A stretch of DNA of 64,000 bases from Dreissena polymorpha (GCF_020536995.1 NC_068358.1:45708585-45772584), one strand, 5' to 3'; positions 24,594 to 53,719 are shown, counted from the stretch's first letter. Notes: generated by a model not told the origin, from the letters alone. Numbers and translations: made by a program.

Positions 24594-27500
24594 CTATAAC
24601 GTAACGTCAATCGGTGACGCATGTCCGTTCGCTTTCGGCTCTTCCGACGGTGTCTGTAGCGGCGATACGCCCGTCTCCTCGGGAATGTTCATGGTTGCGC
24701 GCGTCATCGTAAACGGCGTCGGATCGGCGATGTTCGCTTCCGACACTTCACTCATCCGTGTGAGCACTTCATTGAGGCGGGTCGGTTCCGGTGTGTCTCC
24801 ACCGACTTCGCTGTACACCGGAAGGCTTGCCAAAGACTCCCGCTCAGCGTCCTTTCCATACATCGTCCGACGGCCGTCGGTGAATCCGGGAGTCGTGGCG
24901 TCCAAGGTCATACCACCATCGTCGTCGTCAATTTCCGACGGACCGAACCTGTACAACGCCAATTCGCTGACGGTCGGAAAGGGGAAGTATGGCGACACGC
25001 GTCCATCCAATTCGACGTCCTTTGCCTTATCTTTTTCTTCCACCATTATCGTATGCGGCTCAACCTGTTTTTGGCGCTTCACTTTTATGTAATACACGAT
25101 CAACACTATTGCTATGGCGCCTATGAGGACCACTATTGCAATGGCAATGGCTATGTAGGAGCCCGCGGTGAGCACGCGAGGGGTCGTGGTCTGGGCGCGT
25201 TGTGGAGCAGGCGTGACGGTCGGCTTGATCGTTGGACAGGTGTCTGAAGAAAATATCGCATGGCAAACAAATTGCCTAAGAACAAAATAAAAATAGAAGC
25301 AGCGTTCACGTTTACAACAGTTAAATGAATACATATATAATTGTTGCAACCTTAAAGAATTGTTTAATGCCTTGTAGCGGATCCATTTAGAGACTTCTTT
25401 TGTGTTTAGATATAAGCAACTTATATACATCCTTACGTTCTCAATATACAAATACTTTATATCATTGAATAAATGTCAAAAGCCATTATTAAAAGAAAAT
25501 AAATCTCGTTTCCTTCAAATTAAGGACGATTATTATTAGCGCTGGCGGCGTACTGTTGGCAATCATCGTGAAACTCTCCCCCGGAGGGATCTCGCTGCTG
25601 GAGTTCTGGAGCTCGAGACAGGCCCGGGGGTACGTCGAAACGTACACGGTGTTGGCAATTGTCTTAGAGACCTGGACATAATGTAGTTGATCAATATGGG
25701 TATAATAGTTAGGAATACCTTAAGCTTATGTGAATTCTTAATTGTCGCAGAAATCTGGATTAAAAGTCGTCGATGTGGAAGTCGTAGGTTCGAAACAACT
25801 TGTGAATAAAATACTAAAGCGTAGTTTAGTCCTATTTCTAAACTGAAATGCAAAATGTAAATGCATATGGGCATGTTCGGTCAAAAATGCACACTTTGTA
25901 CACATTTTCCATTTTGTTTTGAGAATGGGTTTCCGTTGCGGTGACTTCAAAAAACTACTATGATGTCGTTTTTATAAATAAGAAGCAACACAACATGCCA
26001 TGCGTCTGGCCCGTATTCACTTACCCAGTCTTCGACTTAAAAATAAAAATACGCAGAACCAAAAACAATAGGTACAGTGTTTGAATATTTACAGGCTAGA
26101 ATTGGAAATTATGTAAGTAAGACAATATTCAACATGAAGAATTATGTCGATAGAGGTGGGTAAAGTAGTTTGATTCAAAATCAAGGCAATTCTTGAATAT
26201 TCAAATTTTAAGAACATTCTTTATATTAACCCATTTATGCCTAGCGTCTAGAAAAAAGGCCTTAGAAAACAGCGTAGACCAAGATGAGACGCCGCCTGAT
26301 GCGGCGTCTCATCGGGGTATACGCTGTTTTCTTAAAGGAATTTCTGTAAGAAATATTCTAAATATAGAAATAAACTAGACATCCCTATTTTTGTAAATAA
26401 ATCGATCCAATTTAAAAGGATGGAATAGTCCACTAGGCTCAAATGGGTTAAGACCTAAGTCTAAGAATTATGTGATGAACACGGGCCCTGCATGGCACCA
26501 TGATGTCTTCTGCTTACCAGACACGTGTACCGGTTTGTCTAGTTCGTTGTATGTAAGATGATTTGAGAAAACTGGGCATAATGCATCTGCGTAAGTGTCG
26601 TCCCAGATCAGCCTGTGTAGTCCGCACAGGCTAATCAGAGACGACACTTTCCGCCTTAACTAGATTTTTGCTAAAAAGAGACTTTCTTTGAACGGAAAAT
26701 ATCATAAAAACGGAAAGTGTCGTCTGCTTACCAGACACGTGTACCGGTTTGTCTCGTTCGTGGTTTCGTCCTGGTTGTAGAGGAGCGTGTACCACGTGTC
26801 GCCCTCCTGCTTGTCCCACATACAGTTGAAGACCCCGCCCTCTGTGAAGGAGATACACAAGGCGTAAGTAGGGTTGGATTTGGTCATTTTCGGCTCGGGT
26901 ACTACTTAAATGTACCCCGGGTTCTCTTAAGTATACTTCAATGTACCCCGGGTACGGAAAATATACTGAAACGTACCCGGTAATTCTAACGCCAAATTGG
27001 TTGTTGTCGGCTTTTTTTCAAATTATTTTATGTTCATATTATGTCAATATTCTGTAACATGGCCTCTATATTATCGAAACTCTTGCTCAAAAAAGAATGT
27101 TGTGGATGTTTTTCTAAGAGAATTGTGTTTCGTATTCCGTAGAGCGTTTAACGACAGCAGATTTTAGGCGGAAATAAAACTCGGGTACAGTATAAATTTG
27201 CCGGGTACGTGTTGGTATATTTTCAGTACCCGGGGTACATTTCAGTATACAAGCACTTAAGATTACCCGGGGTACATTTAAGTAGTATCTGAGCCGACCA
27301 TGATCACTCGAGCGCAAGAAGGACGTGCAATATTTTATTGATAAATGCATATCGGCAGATTACAATATGGCGAAACAATAGAATTTACACATTACAACTT
27401 TTTTATTTTAACAAGCGTTCGTTATATCTTCATTGCAAAATATTGGCTAATAATAGTATGTGCTATTTCATAAAGTTTGACTTGAAATAATCTTGAGCCA

Positions 27501-28888
27501 ACTACATTTTTTTCCCAGACAAAATCACTTCAAGCTATCAGATTTTAAAATCTTGCCTATCATGAAACGATAATATATAAATGTATTGACTTGTTTTACA
27601 AAATTTATTTCACTACCATTTAGTGTCGGTATTTTTTTTCTAATTTACAAAAATAAAAAAAATCGATGAATAAGCTTAAAGTAAGAGCTTGATCGATACA
27701 TTAAATGGCTGGTTAACATCCAAACATTTTGAAAACAAAAATTTAACAATTGTGTAAAGCATAACATGTCTGTTATTAAACTTACAGAAACTTAGGCTCT
27801 TAAATAATAATAAAATAACTTTGTCAGTGCATAATTTATAGAAGCAACTATAAAATCGGAGGAAAAGCACAGTTTATGTAGTTATTGCTAGATGTATTAA
27901 AGGGATCTTTTCACGCTTTGGTAAATTGACAAAATTGAAAAAAGTTGTTTCAGATTCGTAAGTTTTCGTTTTAGTTATGATATTTGTGAGGAAACAGTAA
28001 TACTGAACATTAACCATGCTCTAATATAGCCATTATATGCATCTTTTGACGATTTTAAAACCTAAAAATTATAAAGCGTTGCAACGCGAAACGATTGAAT
28101 AATTTGGAGAGTTCTGTTTTTGTCGTTAAATTTTGTGAAACTACGAAGATTGCTTATATAATGTATAAAATACGTGAAGAATGTGTGCTCGGCGGAATAG
28201 CTCAGTAGGCTAAAGCGTTTTTATTTCAGGACTCTGGCAGGACTCCAGGGGTCACTGGTTCGAAACCTGCTCCGGGCAATGTTCTTTAACTTTTTTTATT
28301 TATTTTCTTGATTTTATACTGGAGCTTTTATGATCCAATGTTTACATTTATCAATATAAAGCATTTAATGAATAAGTTAAAAAAATGCCAAAATCTGTGA
28401 AAAGGCCCCTTTAAAGATATACTCCACATCTAAATATATGTAAAGGCCAATCGTCAATCACTTTTCAAAGATGTACATGTATGTAAAATGATTTGACTCG
28501 CGTTCTGAGAAAACTGGGCCTAATGCATGTGCGTAAAGTGTCGTCCCATATTAGCATGTGCAGTCCGCACAGGCTAATCAGGGACGACACTTTCCGCCTT
28601 AACTAGATTTTTGCTAAGAAGAGACTTTTTTTGAACGAAAAATATCATAAAAGCGGAAAGTGTCGTCCCTTATTAGCCTGTGCGGACTGTACATGCTTAT
28701 CTGGGATGACACTTTACGCACATGCATTAAGCCCAGTTTTCACAGAACAAGGCTCATTTATTGGATTTCATTTAGCATGCTCAACATATCGTAAATTCTA
28801 TAAGGTTTTTATCCAATATATTTTGAGATGGTAATACCGGGTTCTTCTTCTTCATATTCGACTTTTGTTCGTGAAAATTCTGCCCCCT

Positions 28889-28919
<31 letters not shown>

Positions 28920-31900
28920 ATCCCCCACCCCCTAACTTTTTTATAAACAATAAAAATAAAAATAAACAAGAGCTATGTTTGTGAAACACACTGCCCCTAC
29001 TGCGCCGCTTTGAAGCCTTTATTTGACCTTTGACCTTGAAGGATGACCTTGACCTATCACCACTAAAAAATGTGCAGCTCCATGAGATACACATGCATGC
29101 CAAATATTAAGTTGCTATCTTTAATAATGAAAAAGCTATGAGCAAGGTTAAAGTTTTGGGACCCACACAATAAATGACAGACAGACAGTGACAGACAGAC
29201 AGGCCAAAAGCAATATAGCCCCGATCATTCGTTCCGGGGGCATAAAAATAACCTGCGAACATAATAACTACAGCCGGGCACTAGACTAACCTGAGTATGC
29301 AACTATGTCAGGACACAGAGTATAGTTAAAGTTAACCTCCGTCTTGTCAGTGCACATGTCCACCCAGGTTTCGTTGCAATCGCTGGATGTCCGGCTGTAT
29401 ACGTAGCGACCAGAAATGTCGTTATGACAGTCCACGGCCGATACGTTCGCGTAGCCTGAAAATATCTGCTAGTAGTACAATATATTGAGGAAATATTTTT
29501 CGAGCTTTTCCATAAACAACGCGAATTATGGAGAGAATGAAAAACACCAACAACTACGTCTTTAGCAATAAACATTTAAAATTATTTATAAGCCGAGAAG
29601 GAACACAAATGCGAAAATATTTCCATCTGACTATCGGAATAAGAAAATGTTCTGTGCCTTTTTTTATTAAAGCATTACCATAGTTTTTGCGTTGTTTAAT
29701 GTGTACTTAAGCAACCTATATTGTGTTCTTTATCTGAGGACAAAGCGCATGTCATGTAAAATGGTAAGATACGACAAACGTGACAACACCGACAAATCTA
29801 AATGTGTATTGATATCTTGATTTTATCAGTAAAGGAAGCCTGTACCGCTCAAACGAAGCCTATCAGCTACATACCCTCCCGGACGAGGAGGCGCGCCTGG
29901 GTGGGGGCTGTGGTGGTCAGCTGACACGTGTCCGCCTCCGAGAACGGGTAGGAGGACACCTGGAACGTCACCCGGTACACGTCCGTGCTGTCCAGCACCG
30001 CTAAATACCAGACGCCTTACATTTGAGTCGCGTTCTGAGAAAACTGGGCTTAATGCATGTGCGTAAAATGTCGTCCCAGATAAGCCTGTGCAGTCCACAC
30101 AGGCTAATCAGGGACGACACTTTCCGCCTAAACTTGATTTTCAGTTAGGAGGGGCTTTTCTTGTAGCTTAAAGTACCATAAAAGCGGAAAGTGTCGTTCC
30201 TGATTAGCCTGTGCGGACTGCACAGGCTAATCTGGGTCGACACTTAACGCACATGCATTAAGCCCAGTTTTCTCAGAACTCGAGTCATTTGTTTTGTGCA
30301 TTACATTGAGTATGACTTGAGTGTGACATTTACTACGACACTGATTATAGCATTGAGTATGACAATGAGTATGACATTGAGCATAAGATGTAGTGTGCAT
30401 AACATTGAGTATGAGGCAATTAATTTCGTATGACACTGAGTCTGACATATAGCATATCAAAGTAAACATCGTACTTGATAATTAGCATACGCTATCGTAT
30501 GTCATTGAACATGATATTTAGCATGTCATTTTATTAAAAATCCCATTAAGCAATAACACTTTTTATTTAATGTATAAAAAAGCATTAGATCCAACTTCTT
30601 ACTTTCACTGGAAAATAACTTATAGACTGAAACTTATCAGGCAGTGCGGATACTTACGTGACATCAAATAATATATATACTTCGTGCTGGTCAGCTTTTG
30701 CAATTGAAAGCACATGGCGATTTTGAAATCAAAACCCAGGAAACTAAAGTCGTCAGACCTGAAAAGACGTTGAGTTTTGGATAATTGCCTCTATTGAATG
30801 ACAACATGAGGGTTTGTCGTTTCAACTCCGACTTTTGTAACAAGGAAATAAATGTACATATCTAATAGTTACAATATTGCCATTTAAATAAAAACTTTTA
30901 TTAACGTTCAAACTTTCCTGTAGACATACTTTTTTGACTCTATGTGTGTTTGATTGTTAAAAAAAGATGTATGCATTATATTCAAACACGAACATTAACC
31001 CATTTATGCCCAATGGACTCTCCCACCCTTCTAAATTGGATCAATTTATTTCCAAAAGTAGGGGTGACTGGTATATTTATTTCTATAATTAGAATATTTC
31101 TTACAGAAATTTCTTTAAGCAAACAGCGCAGACCCAGATGAGACGCCGCATTATGCGGCGTCTCATCTGGGTCTACGCTGTTTGCAATGTCCTTTTTTCA
31201 GGACGCTAGGCATGAAAGGGTTAACACTTCTGCCTGAACAAACATGTTTAAACATATGTTTATAAAACTATAAAGTATGTGTAATGCTTTTCATCGATAA
31301 TGAAGACAAAATGAAACAATGTATCAACCAATATTCGTGGTCGTGAGAATAGCATTTGCTTTAAAAGATGTCGGGTTCGATTCCCAGGCAAGGCACCGTT
31401 TTAACTTAATTGTACTTCATTAAACTGCAGTTTCTTGTTAATATAATTATTTAAACTATTCCAAATTCTAAAGTTTTGTTACTCAATGTAGTAAGTGATA
31501 TTTTTTAAAAGTACGAACATCTGTAAACAAGTCATTAAAATGCAATTCAATCGACTCTAGCATAAATAATGCCCTAAACTACATACAGTAAATAGATATT
31601 CTCTATGTGTTGTCCTTATGATAAGATCGAGAGTAAATTCCTTATGTCGGTTTGATGTTGAGGGATTAACTTGCATAATTAACCAGTATAAACACGGTCA
31701 AAATAACTGCACACCATTAAATTCCAGTTAAAAAAAGAAAGATGCAACAAGCTCGCACTCACAGCAGGAAGTATCTACTGCCCGTGAGCGTCGTGCACGT
31801 AAAGTTTAGCGGCCCAAACTCCACCATCATCTCCACGGACATCTTGGTGTTATTGAAGGTCACCTCGCCCATGTCGCTCGAGAGCCACGTGCCGTTCTGC

Positions 31901-33787
31901 AGGTCACGGGGGAACGTGCATACCGCTGATACTGCAATATTAACGGGCTCTAGGATAGGCGCCCCCCGCAGAAGTGCCCCCTCAAAGATTTTTTACTGGG
32001 CGGATATTTGCCCCCTCACTGATTGCTCACCATTTGCATTGAACTTCTCATCAGAAACCAGTGTTGTTTGAGTAACTATTTACGGTAAAAGGTGTGATGA
32101 TGATGCCCGACGTTCATGCTAATTGAAGTTGACACAGGGGGGGCACTTAACCGCCCCTTCAATTATTGTGAGGGGGCAGATATCCGCCTACTTAATTCTG
32201 ACAGAGGGGCAGTTCTCCGCCCCTACAGATTTGATGGGAGGGCACCTCTCCGCCCCCTTTAAAATGAGGGGGCACTTCTCCGGGGGGGGCACTTCTCCGG
32301 GGGGGGGGGGGCACTTCTCCGGGGGGGGGGGGGCGCCTCTCCAGATACCATATTAACGCCATCACGTTTTGGTCCGAGGTGAGGCCATACGAAAATATCA
32401 TTCGTTTGCACTATCATCAACAATTTTTTTGTAAAGATTTTTAGATTCCCAGCTTATATAAGAATATGTCATGCCATGCTGAAATCTTCCCAATCACTCT
32501 GAATGAAAAAACATGACCGATTATCATATATTTTATTAACACAATCGAAAACTCAACAACAACGATGTTAATCGGCACAACAAATTATGATCCGTATAGT
32601 AAGTAGAAACAAACAACGTTCTCGTTTCTGTGGCTCTGCAATTACGAAACAAAGAAAATTCCAATGTGATAAGTGTAGACCATAGAAAAGAGATATTGTC
32701 AAGAATCAACCCATTTATGCCTAGCGTCTAGAAAAAAAGGCCTTGGCAAACAGCGTAGACCCATAGATGCGGCGTCTCATCATGGTCTGCGCTGTTTGCT
32801 TAAAGGAGTTTCTGTAAGAAATATTCTAAATATAGAAATAAATATACTAGACATCCCTAATTTTGGAAATAAATTGATCCAATTTAGAAGGAGGATAGAG
32901 TCCGATAGGCTTAAATGGGTTAATAAATAAGTCGCACTCCGGAAATGCAAATGCCGTGCTAAGAGTTATACATAGAATCTCAACGAAATAATACCCATCA
33001 TGTTACAACGTTTTCTACTGTATCTTTTTTTAATTGAACTATGTATGTGTTAAGCTAATTTGGATAGATATTGGAAGTTCTTGTAAAAATGTAAGACGTT
33101 ATGCGGATACGGATTCGGAGCCAGACATAAGTCAATCGTTTAATCTTTACTCATAACTACTAATGGCTTAACTCTGAATAGCCGTGTATCGCTTATACAT
33201 GTAGATAACTAACATAAACTAGTTATGATATTACATTTTCAAACCATTTATTGTGATGATGAGTGGGGTAGCTTTTTCTGCTGTTGTTATTGGGTTTAAT
33301 ATGGTTGTTATTACTGATATTGCCCACACTGGAACTCACACATATGTTAATGTTAAAATTGTATACATGTAATTGCGAAATACATTTGAAAATCAAAAGA
33401 TCAGAAGGATTTTATATGGTCAACACGTACCTTGATGAACAAAAAATCACACGGCCTTACACTAAAATAGTATGTTATGGACATAATATATCGGTATCAA
33501 TTGATTCTTTATTGAGTATTTTATTCTTTATGAATGGTTTAAAGCTTTAAAATGTGTTAACTATTTTCGACATCAACTTCTTATTACAAAAGCCATAAAG
33601 ATCCCATTATATTGTTTCAGGCAAATGTCAAGGCAATCACAAAATAAACTCTTAACAGAAAAACAAGATACAATAATTACAAAATCTAGTTACAAGACAC
33701 ACGCATACCTTCATTATGACTGATGTTTAACGAAGTCGACACCAACAACGCAACAATACACTTGACACACCAAGTCATTTTAAACAT
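24594..33787 (-). CDS. Gene C: cysteine-rich single-pass membrane receptor, 505 aa, 8 exons
   Basis: Exons in order are 33709-33787, 31763-31931, 30658-30758, 29875-30000, 29291-29455, 26732-26841, 25554-25671 and 24594-25243. The phases close to 505 codons. Residues 1-22 or so are a signal peptide (MFKMTWCVKCIVALLVSTS). The ectodomain to about residue 315 has 12 cysteines (CTFP, FTC, MCF, TCQ, DCH, DCN, MCT, LCP, NCM, TCL, ACL, TCP) and many N-glycosylation sites (NGT, NNT, NFT, NVS, NET, NYT). A Thr/Pro stalk precedes the membrane helix at about 318-343 (YIAIAIAIVVLIGAIAIVLI). The tail of about 160 residues is acidic and Ser/Thr/Pro-rich and has no known domain. Gene D matches it exon for exon and phase for phase. 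The repeated C-(T/V)-FP...G.W start and cysteine pattern recall the uncharacterised Pfam families DUF7042-DUF7045 (recalled, unverified). Ligand and function are unknown. The exon 7 donor (A|GTACGC) is the weakest junction. Confidence 0.85.
26226..26451. mobile_element. piggyBac-like MITE (PB1), copy 3
   Basis: TTAA on both sides (26226-26229, 26448-26451), ends CCCATTTATGCCTAGCG and AAATGGG, and a central GATGAGACGCC palindrome. Lies in intron 6 of gene C. Confidence 0.9.
26508..26550 (-). other. Duplicated end and donor site of gene C exon 6
   Basis: About 40 bp that repeat the last bases of exon 6 and its donor (GCTTACCAGACACGTGTACC and onward on the plus strand), with one mismatch over the core, here and at about 26721-26765. 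The two copies flank a partial FB1 element. The extra copy still has a usable GTAAGC donor. Confidence 0.8.
26557..26722. mobile_element. Partial FB1 foldback element next to gene C exon 6
   Basis: Contains the FB1 left half and centre (TTGAGAAAACTGGGC, AGCCTGTGTAGTCCGCACAG, ATCATAAAAACGG) but stops at the GTGTCGTC block, where exon-derived sequence resumes. It ends about 10 bp from the exon 6 donor. Confidence 0.8.
26889..27300. mobile_element. Inverted-repeat element with GTACCCCGGG arms
   Basis: The left arm begins CGGCTCGGGTACTACTTAAA and repeats AATGTACCCCGGGTA. The right arm is its inverse and ends AAGTAGTATCTGAGCCG. Arms are about 110 bp each and imperfect. Lies about 50 bp upstream (in gene C orientation) of the exon 6 acceptor. 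Non-coding; superfamily unknown. Confidence 0.75.
27897..28414 (+). mobile_element. TTAA-flanked element carrying a tRNA-like sequence, copy 1
   Basis: Ends TTAAAGGGATCTTTTCACGC and the inverse of TTAAAGGGGCCTTTTCACAG, so short terminal inverted repeats with TTAA at both margins. A tRNA-like module lies inside. Over 90 percent identical by eye to the copy at 43475-43991. Lies in intron 5 of gene C. Confidence 0.85.
28187..28281 (+). pseudogene. tRNA-like module inside the TTAA-flanked element
   Basis: Reads GGCGGAATAGCTCAGTAGGC (box A-like) and later CACTGGTTCGAAACCTGC (box B and T-arm), with a long variable-arm-like insert and a partial acceptor pairing (GCTCGGC against GCTCCGGGC). It cannot be given an anticodon with confidence. 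It could supply a Pol III promoter. Confidence 0.6.
28492..28757. mobile_element. FB1 foldback element, full length
   Basis: About 266 bp. Ends TCTGAGAAAACTGGG and CCCAGTTTTCACAGAAC. Two nested palindromes built from GTGTCGTCCC, TTAGCCTGTGC and its inverse CAGGCTAATC, separated by a centre with ATATCATAAAAGCGG. Intron 5 of gene C. Confidence 0.9.
28886..28929. repeat. Poly(C)/poly(A) junction
   Basis: A run of C (about 20, interrupted once near its start) followed directly by A9-10 and C-rich sequence. Low complexity in intron 5 of gene C. Confidence 0.85.
28966..29248. repeat. Dispersed bivalve-type repeat with TGACCTT clusters
   Basis: Starts ACAAGAGCTATGTTTGTGAA and ends CGTTCCGGGGGCATAAAAA. 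Contains TTTGACCTTTGACCTTGAAG and GATGACCTTGACCT and a short ACAG tract. I recall this arrangement as a common bivalve interspersed repeat but cannot verify the class. Ends about 40 bp from gene C exon 5. Confidence 0.6.
30021..30290. mobile_element. FB1 foldback element, full length
   Basis: Ends GAGTCGCGTTCTGAGAAAAC and its inverse TTTTCTCAGAACTCGAGTC. Both nested palindromes are intact. It lies only 20 bp upstream of the gene C exon 4 acceptor, so the branch point is probably inside it. Confidence 0.9.
30995..31224. mobile_element. piggyBac-like MITE (PB1), copy 4, reversed
   Basis: TTAA at both margins (30995-30998, 31221-31224). Reads in the opposite direction to copies 1-3, starting CCCATTTATGCCCAATGG. 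Intron 2 of gene C. Confidence 0.9.
31951..32342. mobile_element. G-rich inverted-repeat element with GGGGGCACTTCTCCG units
   Basis: Ends GGATAGGCGCCCCCCGC and the inverse GGGGGGGCGCCTCTCC. The right half is an irregular tandem of G-run plus CACTTCTCCG-type units with G runs up to 12-13. The left half has the inverse AGAAGTGCCCCCTCAAA. It begins 20 bp upstream (in gene C sense) of the exon 2 acceptor. Superfamily unknown. Confidence 0.7.
32706..32923. mobile_element. piggyBac-like MITE (PB1), copy 5
   Basis: Left margin TCAA, right margin TTAA, ends CCCATTTATGCCTAGCG and AAATGGG. The central palindrome has lost one half-arm. Intron 1 of gene C. Confidence 0.88.
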
Positions 33788-35433
33788 GTTTTCACTTCTT
33801 TTATGCTATTCATGATGGTTTAATAAAAAGGTCCGTTTTATCTTTTTTCCTCTTTTTCTTCCATTATCAAGCAGCCATTTTGTGTCTGTAACTTTTTTAA
33901 AACCTTAACTCTATGGAGATTAATCCTTTGACCGGAAGTCTGCGGTACATGGCTACATTCGCTAAATTTAGTGAGTTTGTCCAAAGTATATTTGATATAT
34001 AGTATTGTCTTATATTTTAAATTATTAAGCAGAAAAACACATATTCAAAATGAAACACAAAATAAATTGTTATCTCTAATTATTTAGATCAATCTGTCGT
34101 TTATAGTGTATATGAAAACAGTTTAAGAGGTCAAACGTTCAATATTCTAATCCAGTTAATCCAAACAGGCTTTCAGTAAACTACTAGTTTTGTTCGTTAT
34201 CTTAATTCGTGTAATTGATTTCAATCCTTCATAGTTATTTCCCTTAGATCATATACCTTCGAAAAATATATTAAATGTCACGCGAATGGGCCATATAGTT
34301 TAACTGTGTAATTATAAATCAGTTGATCACAGCAAACATCAAACGGTGCAGATATTCCTAAAACAAAGGCATATTCAACAACGAGAAATAGCAAAGGACA
34401 AGCCTTTCCAAACGACGTTCACTTAAAAAAAAACAGCCGGGGTATTTTTTTTTTTTAAACAGTCACATGTTTTACATGTCCTAAGATCTTTTGTAAAACA
34501 TGCCTCTAGGTTGTTTTATTATAACGAATCAGTGCGGTGTTGCCTCGTTGAATGATGCTTTGCCAGAATATATTCGTTCGTTAGCTGCTAGTTATTGCTT
34601 TCTGTGTAGAGGATGGATTTCAGACGAATGTTGACAATATGTGGGTCAGAATCGCATAACAAGACTTTGTAGGGTTTTCAAAGCATCCTTACGAAAAAAT
34701 AATATGGCTACCTTGTTTGAATCACCAGAGTTGTTGTCTTAGTTTGAACCAGCTATCAGCGGTTCATCATAGTCAAATGTGTTCGTCAAACTGTCCGAAT
34801 ACAACGGGTACACCAGTCTGCGTTTTGTAAATAAACTAATAAACGGCTCAGATTTATAGTCAGAAACAATATGCACTAGATTATGACTCATGGGCTACGT
34901 TATTAGATTTATACTGGATATAAATCATCAGCATATGGTTTCAGTATAAACATCAAAATGCAATCCAATAGTTTCTACATTACAATGCGTTAGTTATGGA
35001 AATATTACGTCTGTGGATTTAAATTCACTCTAAACTTAATCAATCTGCTAATCCTGTATGGTTTGTGTTTGACCCTGGATTAAAGGCGGGCGATTCTATC
35101 TAATCGCTGTTCCATGTAAATCCAAAAATACGTACATGGGTATATGTGTACGTTTCCGGTGGTTTTATTGACAACTCCAAACATGAAAATTGATCGACGC
35201 ACCCAATAGAGGACTGAACGTTAAGGAATTTCCAAAACTAATTTATAAATTAAGTTTCTTTCAAATTCAACATCGTGTATTACAGTAATTTGATACGATT
35301 TATTATTATTTGGCGTTAAGTACACACCGGAAACTACTGTTCCTTAAAGTTAACACAGTTGCCCGAGGAAACAAAATGGCGACCAAGCGGTGATGGTTTC
35401 GAGCAATGGAAACAGGGGCTATCAAGTATAACC
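33788..35433. promoter_or_regulatory. Shared upstream region of the divergent genes C and D
   Basis: 1.65 kb between the two start codons, so both promoters must lie within it or overlap unless far exons are missing. No TATA box, tandem repeat or MITE is obvious; the stretch is free of the repeat families that fill both flanks. Just ahead of the gene D start are two short upstream frames (ATG at 35376 and 35392, both closing before 35434). Confidence 0.5.
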
Positions 35434-52273
<16,840 letters not shown>

Positions 52274-53719
52274 CGCTGCGATGTTTAGAGGTGCGCCGTA
52301 AAGTGTTTTTAGGCAGGGGTTCGTATTTGTAAGAATTTTAAGTTCAATATTAACGACAGATACTATGACAGTAAAAAAGAGCTTGAATATTTAAACGAAT
52401 TAAAAAAAATATTTATCAAATTGAAGAGTAAAAGTGAATTTGAATGCCAATAAGTGTTATAATATTTTGTGCTAATAAAAAATAACTCAGTTTACTGATT
52501 AACTTTGTGGATATGGGCGACCTACTTCTTCTTTTACATTTATGAATGCTAATTTTGAATAAGTGTTTGACAACGAATGTTTGTTGATTAATTGAAATTT
52601 ATTTCATATGGTTAAATATTTATTGACTATTTGTTATATAAATGTATTTTTGATGATATCGATTATGTAAGTGTTTAATGTATTTTTCATGAATATATGT
52701 CACGTGTCGTATTCAACATTGTTCGTCTTTTTTACGTGGTTCATATGTATTCTAATACTATACGGGTCTGTCATTGCTTGAATTAAATTTAGAGATTTTA
52801 GCATGTTAACACATTCATGCATATTATGCGGAGACCATAATCTCAATCTTAACGAACGTAATGTGAATAAATCTACCACGGTACATGATATATCGACGAG
52901 GAATTAAACGTGCTAAGTTTATGCATTAATGTTTAAAACACCATTGCGGTGTTTGATCTTAATTATCATAAGGGAACAATTGCATTATACCAAAACTCCT
53001 ATTGAATGCATATCATGAAAATTAAGAAACGCGATGACATTATTCATATACGACCTTTAAGGTGATGAACCTGTTTGTTTTTGTAGGAATTCAATGATAT
53101 CTTTCTTTCTAAAAATAATTTGTGCACTGTTTCACATTCCGTAAATATTAATAAATCGTAACTGGCAATAATATTAAGCTTTTTAAGCAAAAAATGAGCT
53201 ATGAAGGGAAAAGGCTGCAATGTTTTTCTGGCTTTCGAATCCCCACTTTGACGATTACATACAGCGATATTTACGTATACGAAGATGCTCAGACACTGAA
53301 AGCTCAGAAGACTCCGGCATTTATCGACACCAATTAGATGACTGGCGAATTAATAGGCAATAAATACTCTCCCGTTTTTGGATGAATTTATATATTTTAT
53401 CAATTGTCATTTTAGTCTAGATATCTTACCGTAAGAGTGTGTTTATTTTTTTATTTTATTATATGATTATAATGTACAGATGCCATCATTGCCAATTTTA
53501 GCCAATAGATTCAGAAGTATATCATGATGGATTATTGTAAAAGAACGCGTTTATAAAACAATCTGAATGTTTATAAAAATGAACCTTTAAAAAGCTTTGA
53601 CATCCAGTTTCAATCAGACTCTAAAGTAACTTGATTTCGGAATAATCACGTGACAAAAAAGACAGACTTGTTAAGAAATACATCAGATGAAATTGCATAA
53701 TATGCAATTTATATAATAC
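52274..53719. other. Gene D 3' UTR and AT-rich spacer
   Basis: An AATAAA at 52474-52479, about 200 bp past the gene D stop, is a likely poly(A) signal. Beyond it the DNA is AT-rich with no exon, repeat array or transposon end that I can support. Confidence 0.5.

Noticed and set aside
24586-25092. 168-codon plus-strand frame opposite gene C
   Set aside because: Antisense shadow of the large last exon of gene C, which has phase-consistent upstream exons.
31348-31395. Possible tRNA (GGGTTCGATTCCC box B-like motif)
   Set aside because: No matching D-arm, anticodon arm or acceptor stem upstream; a box B-like sequence alone is not enough.
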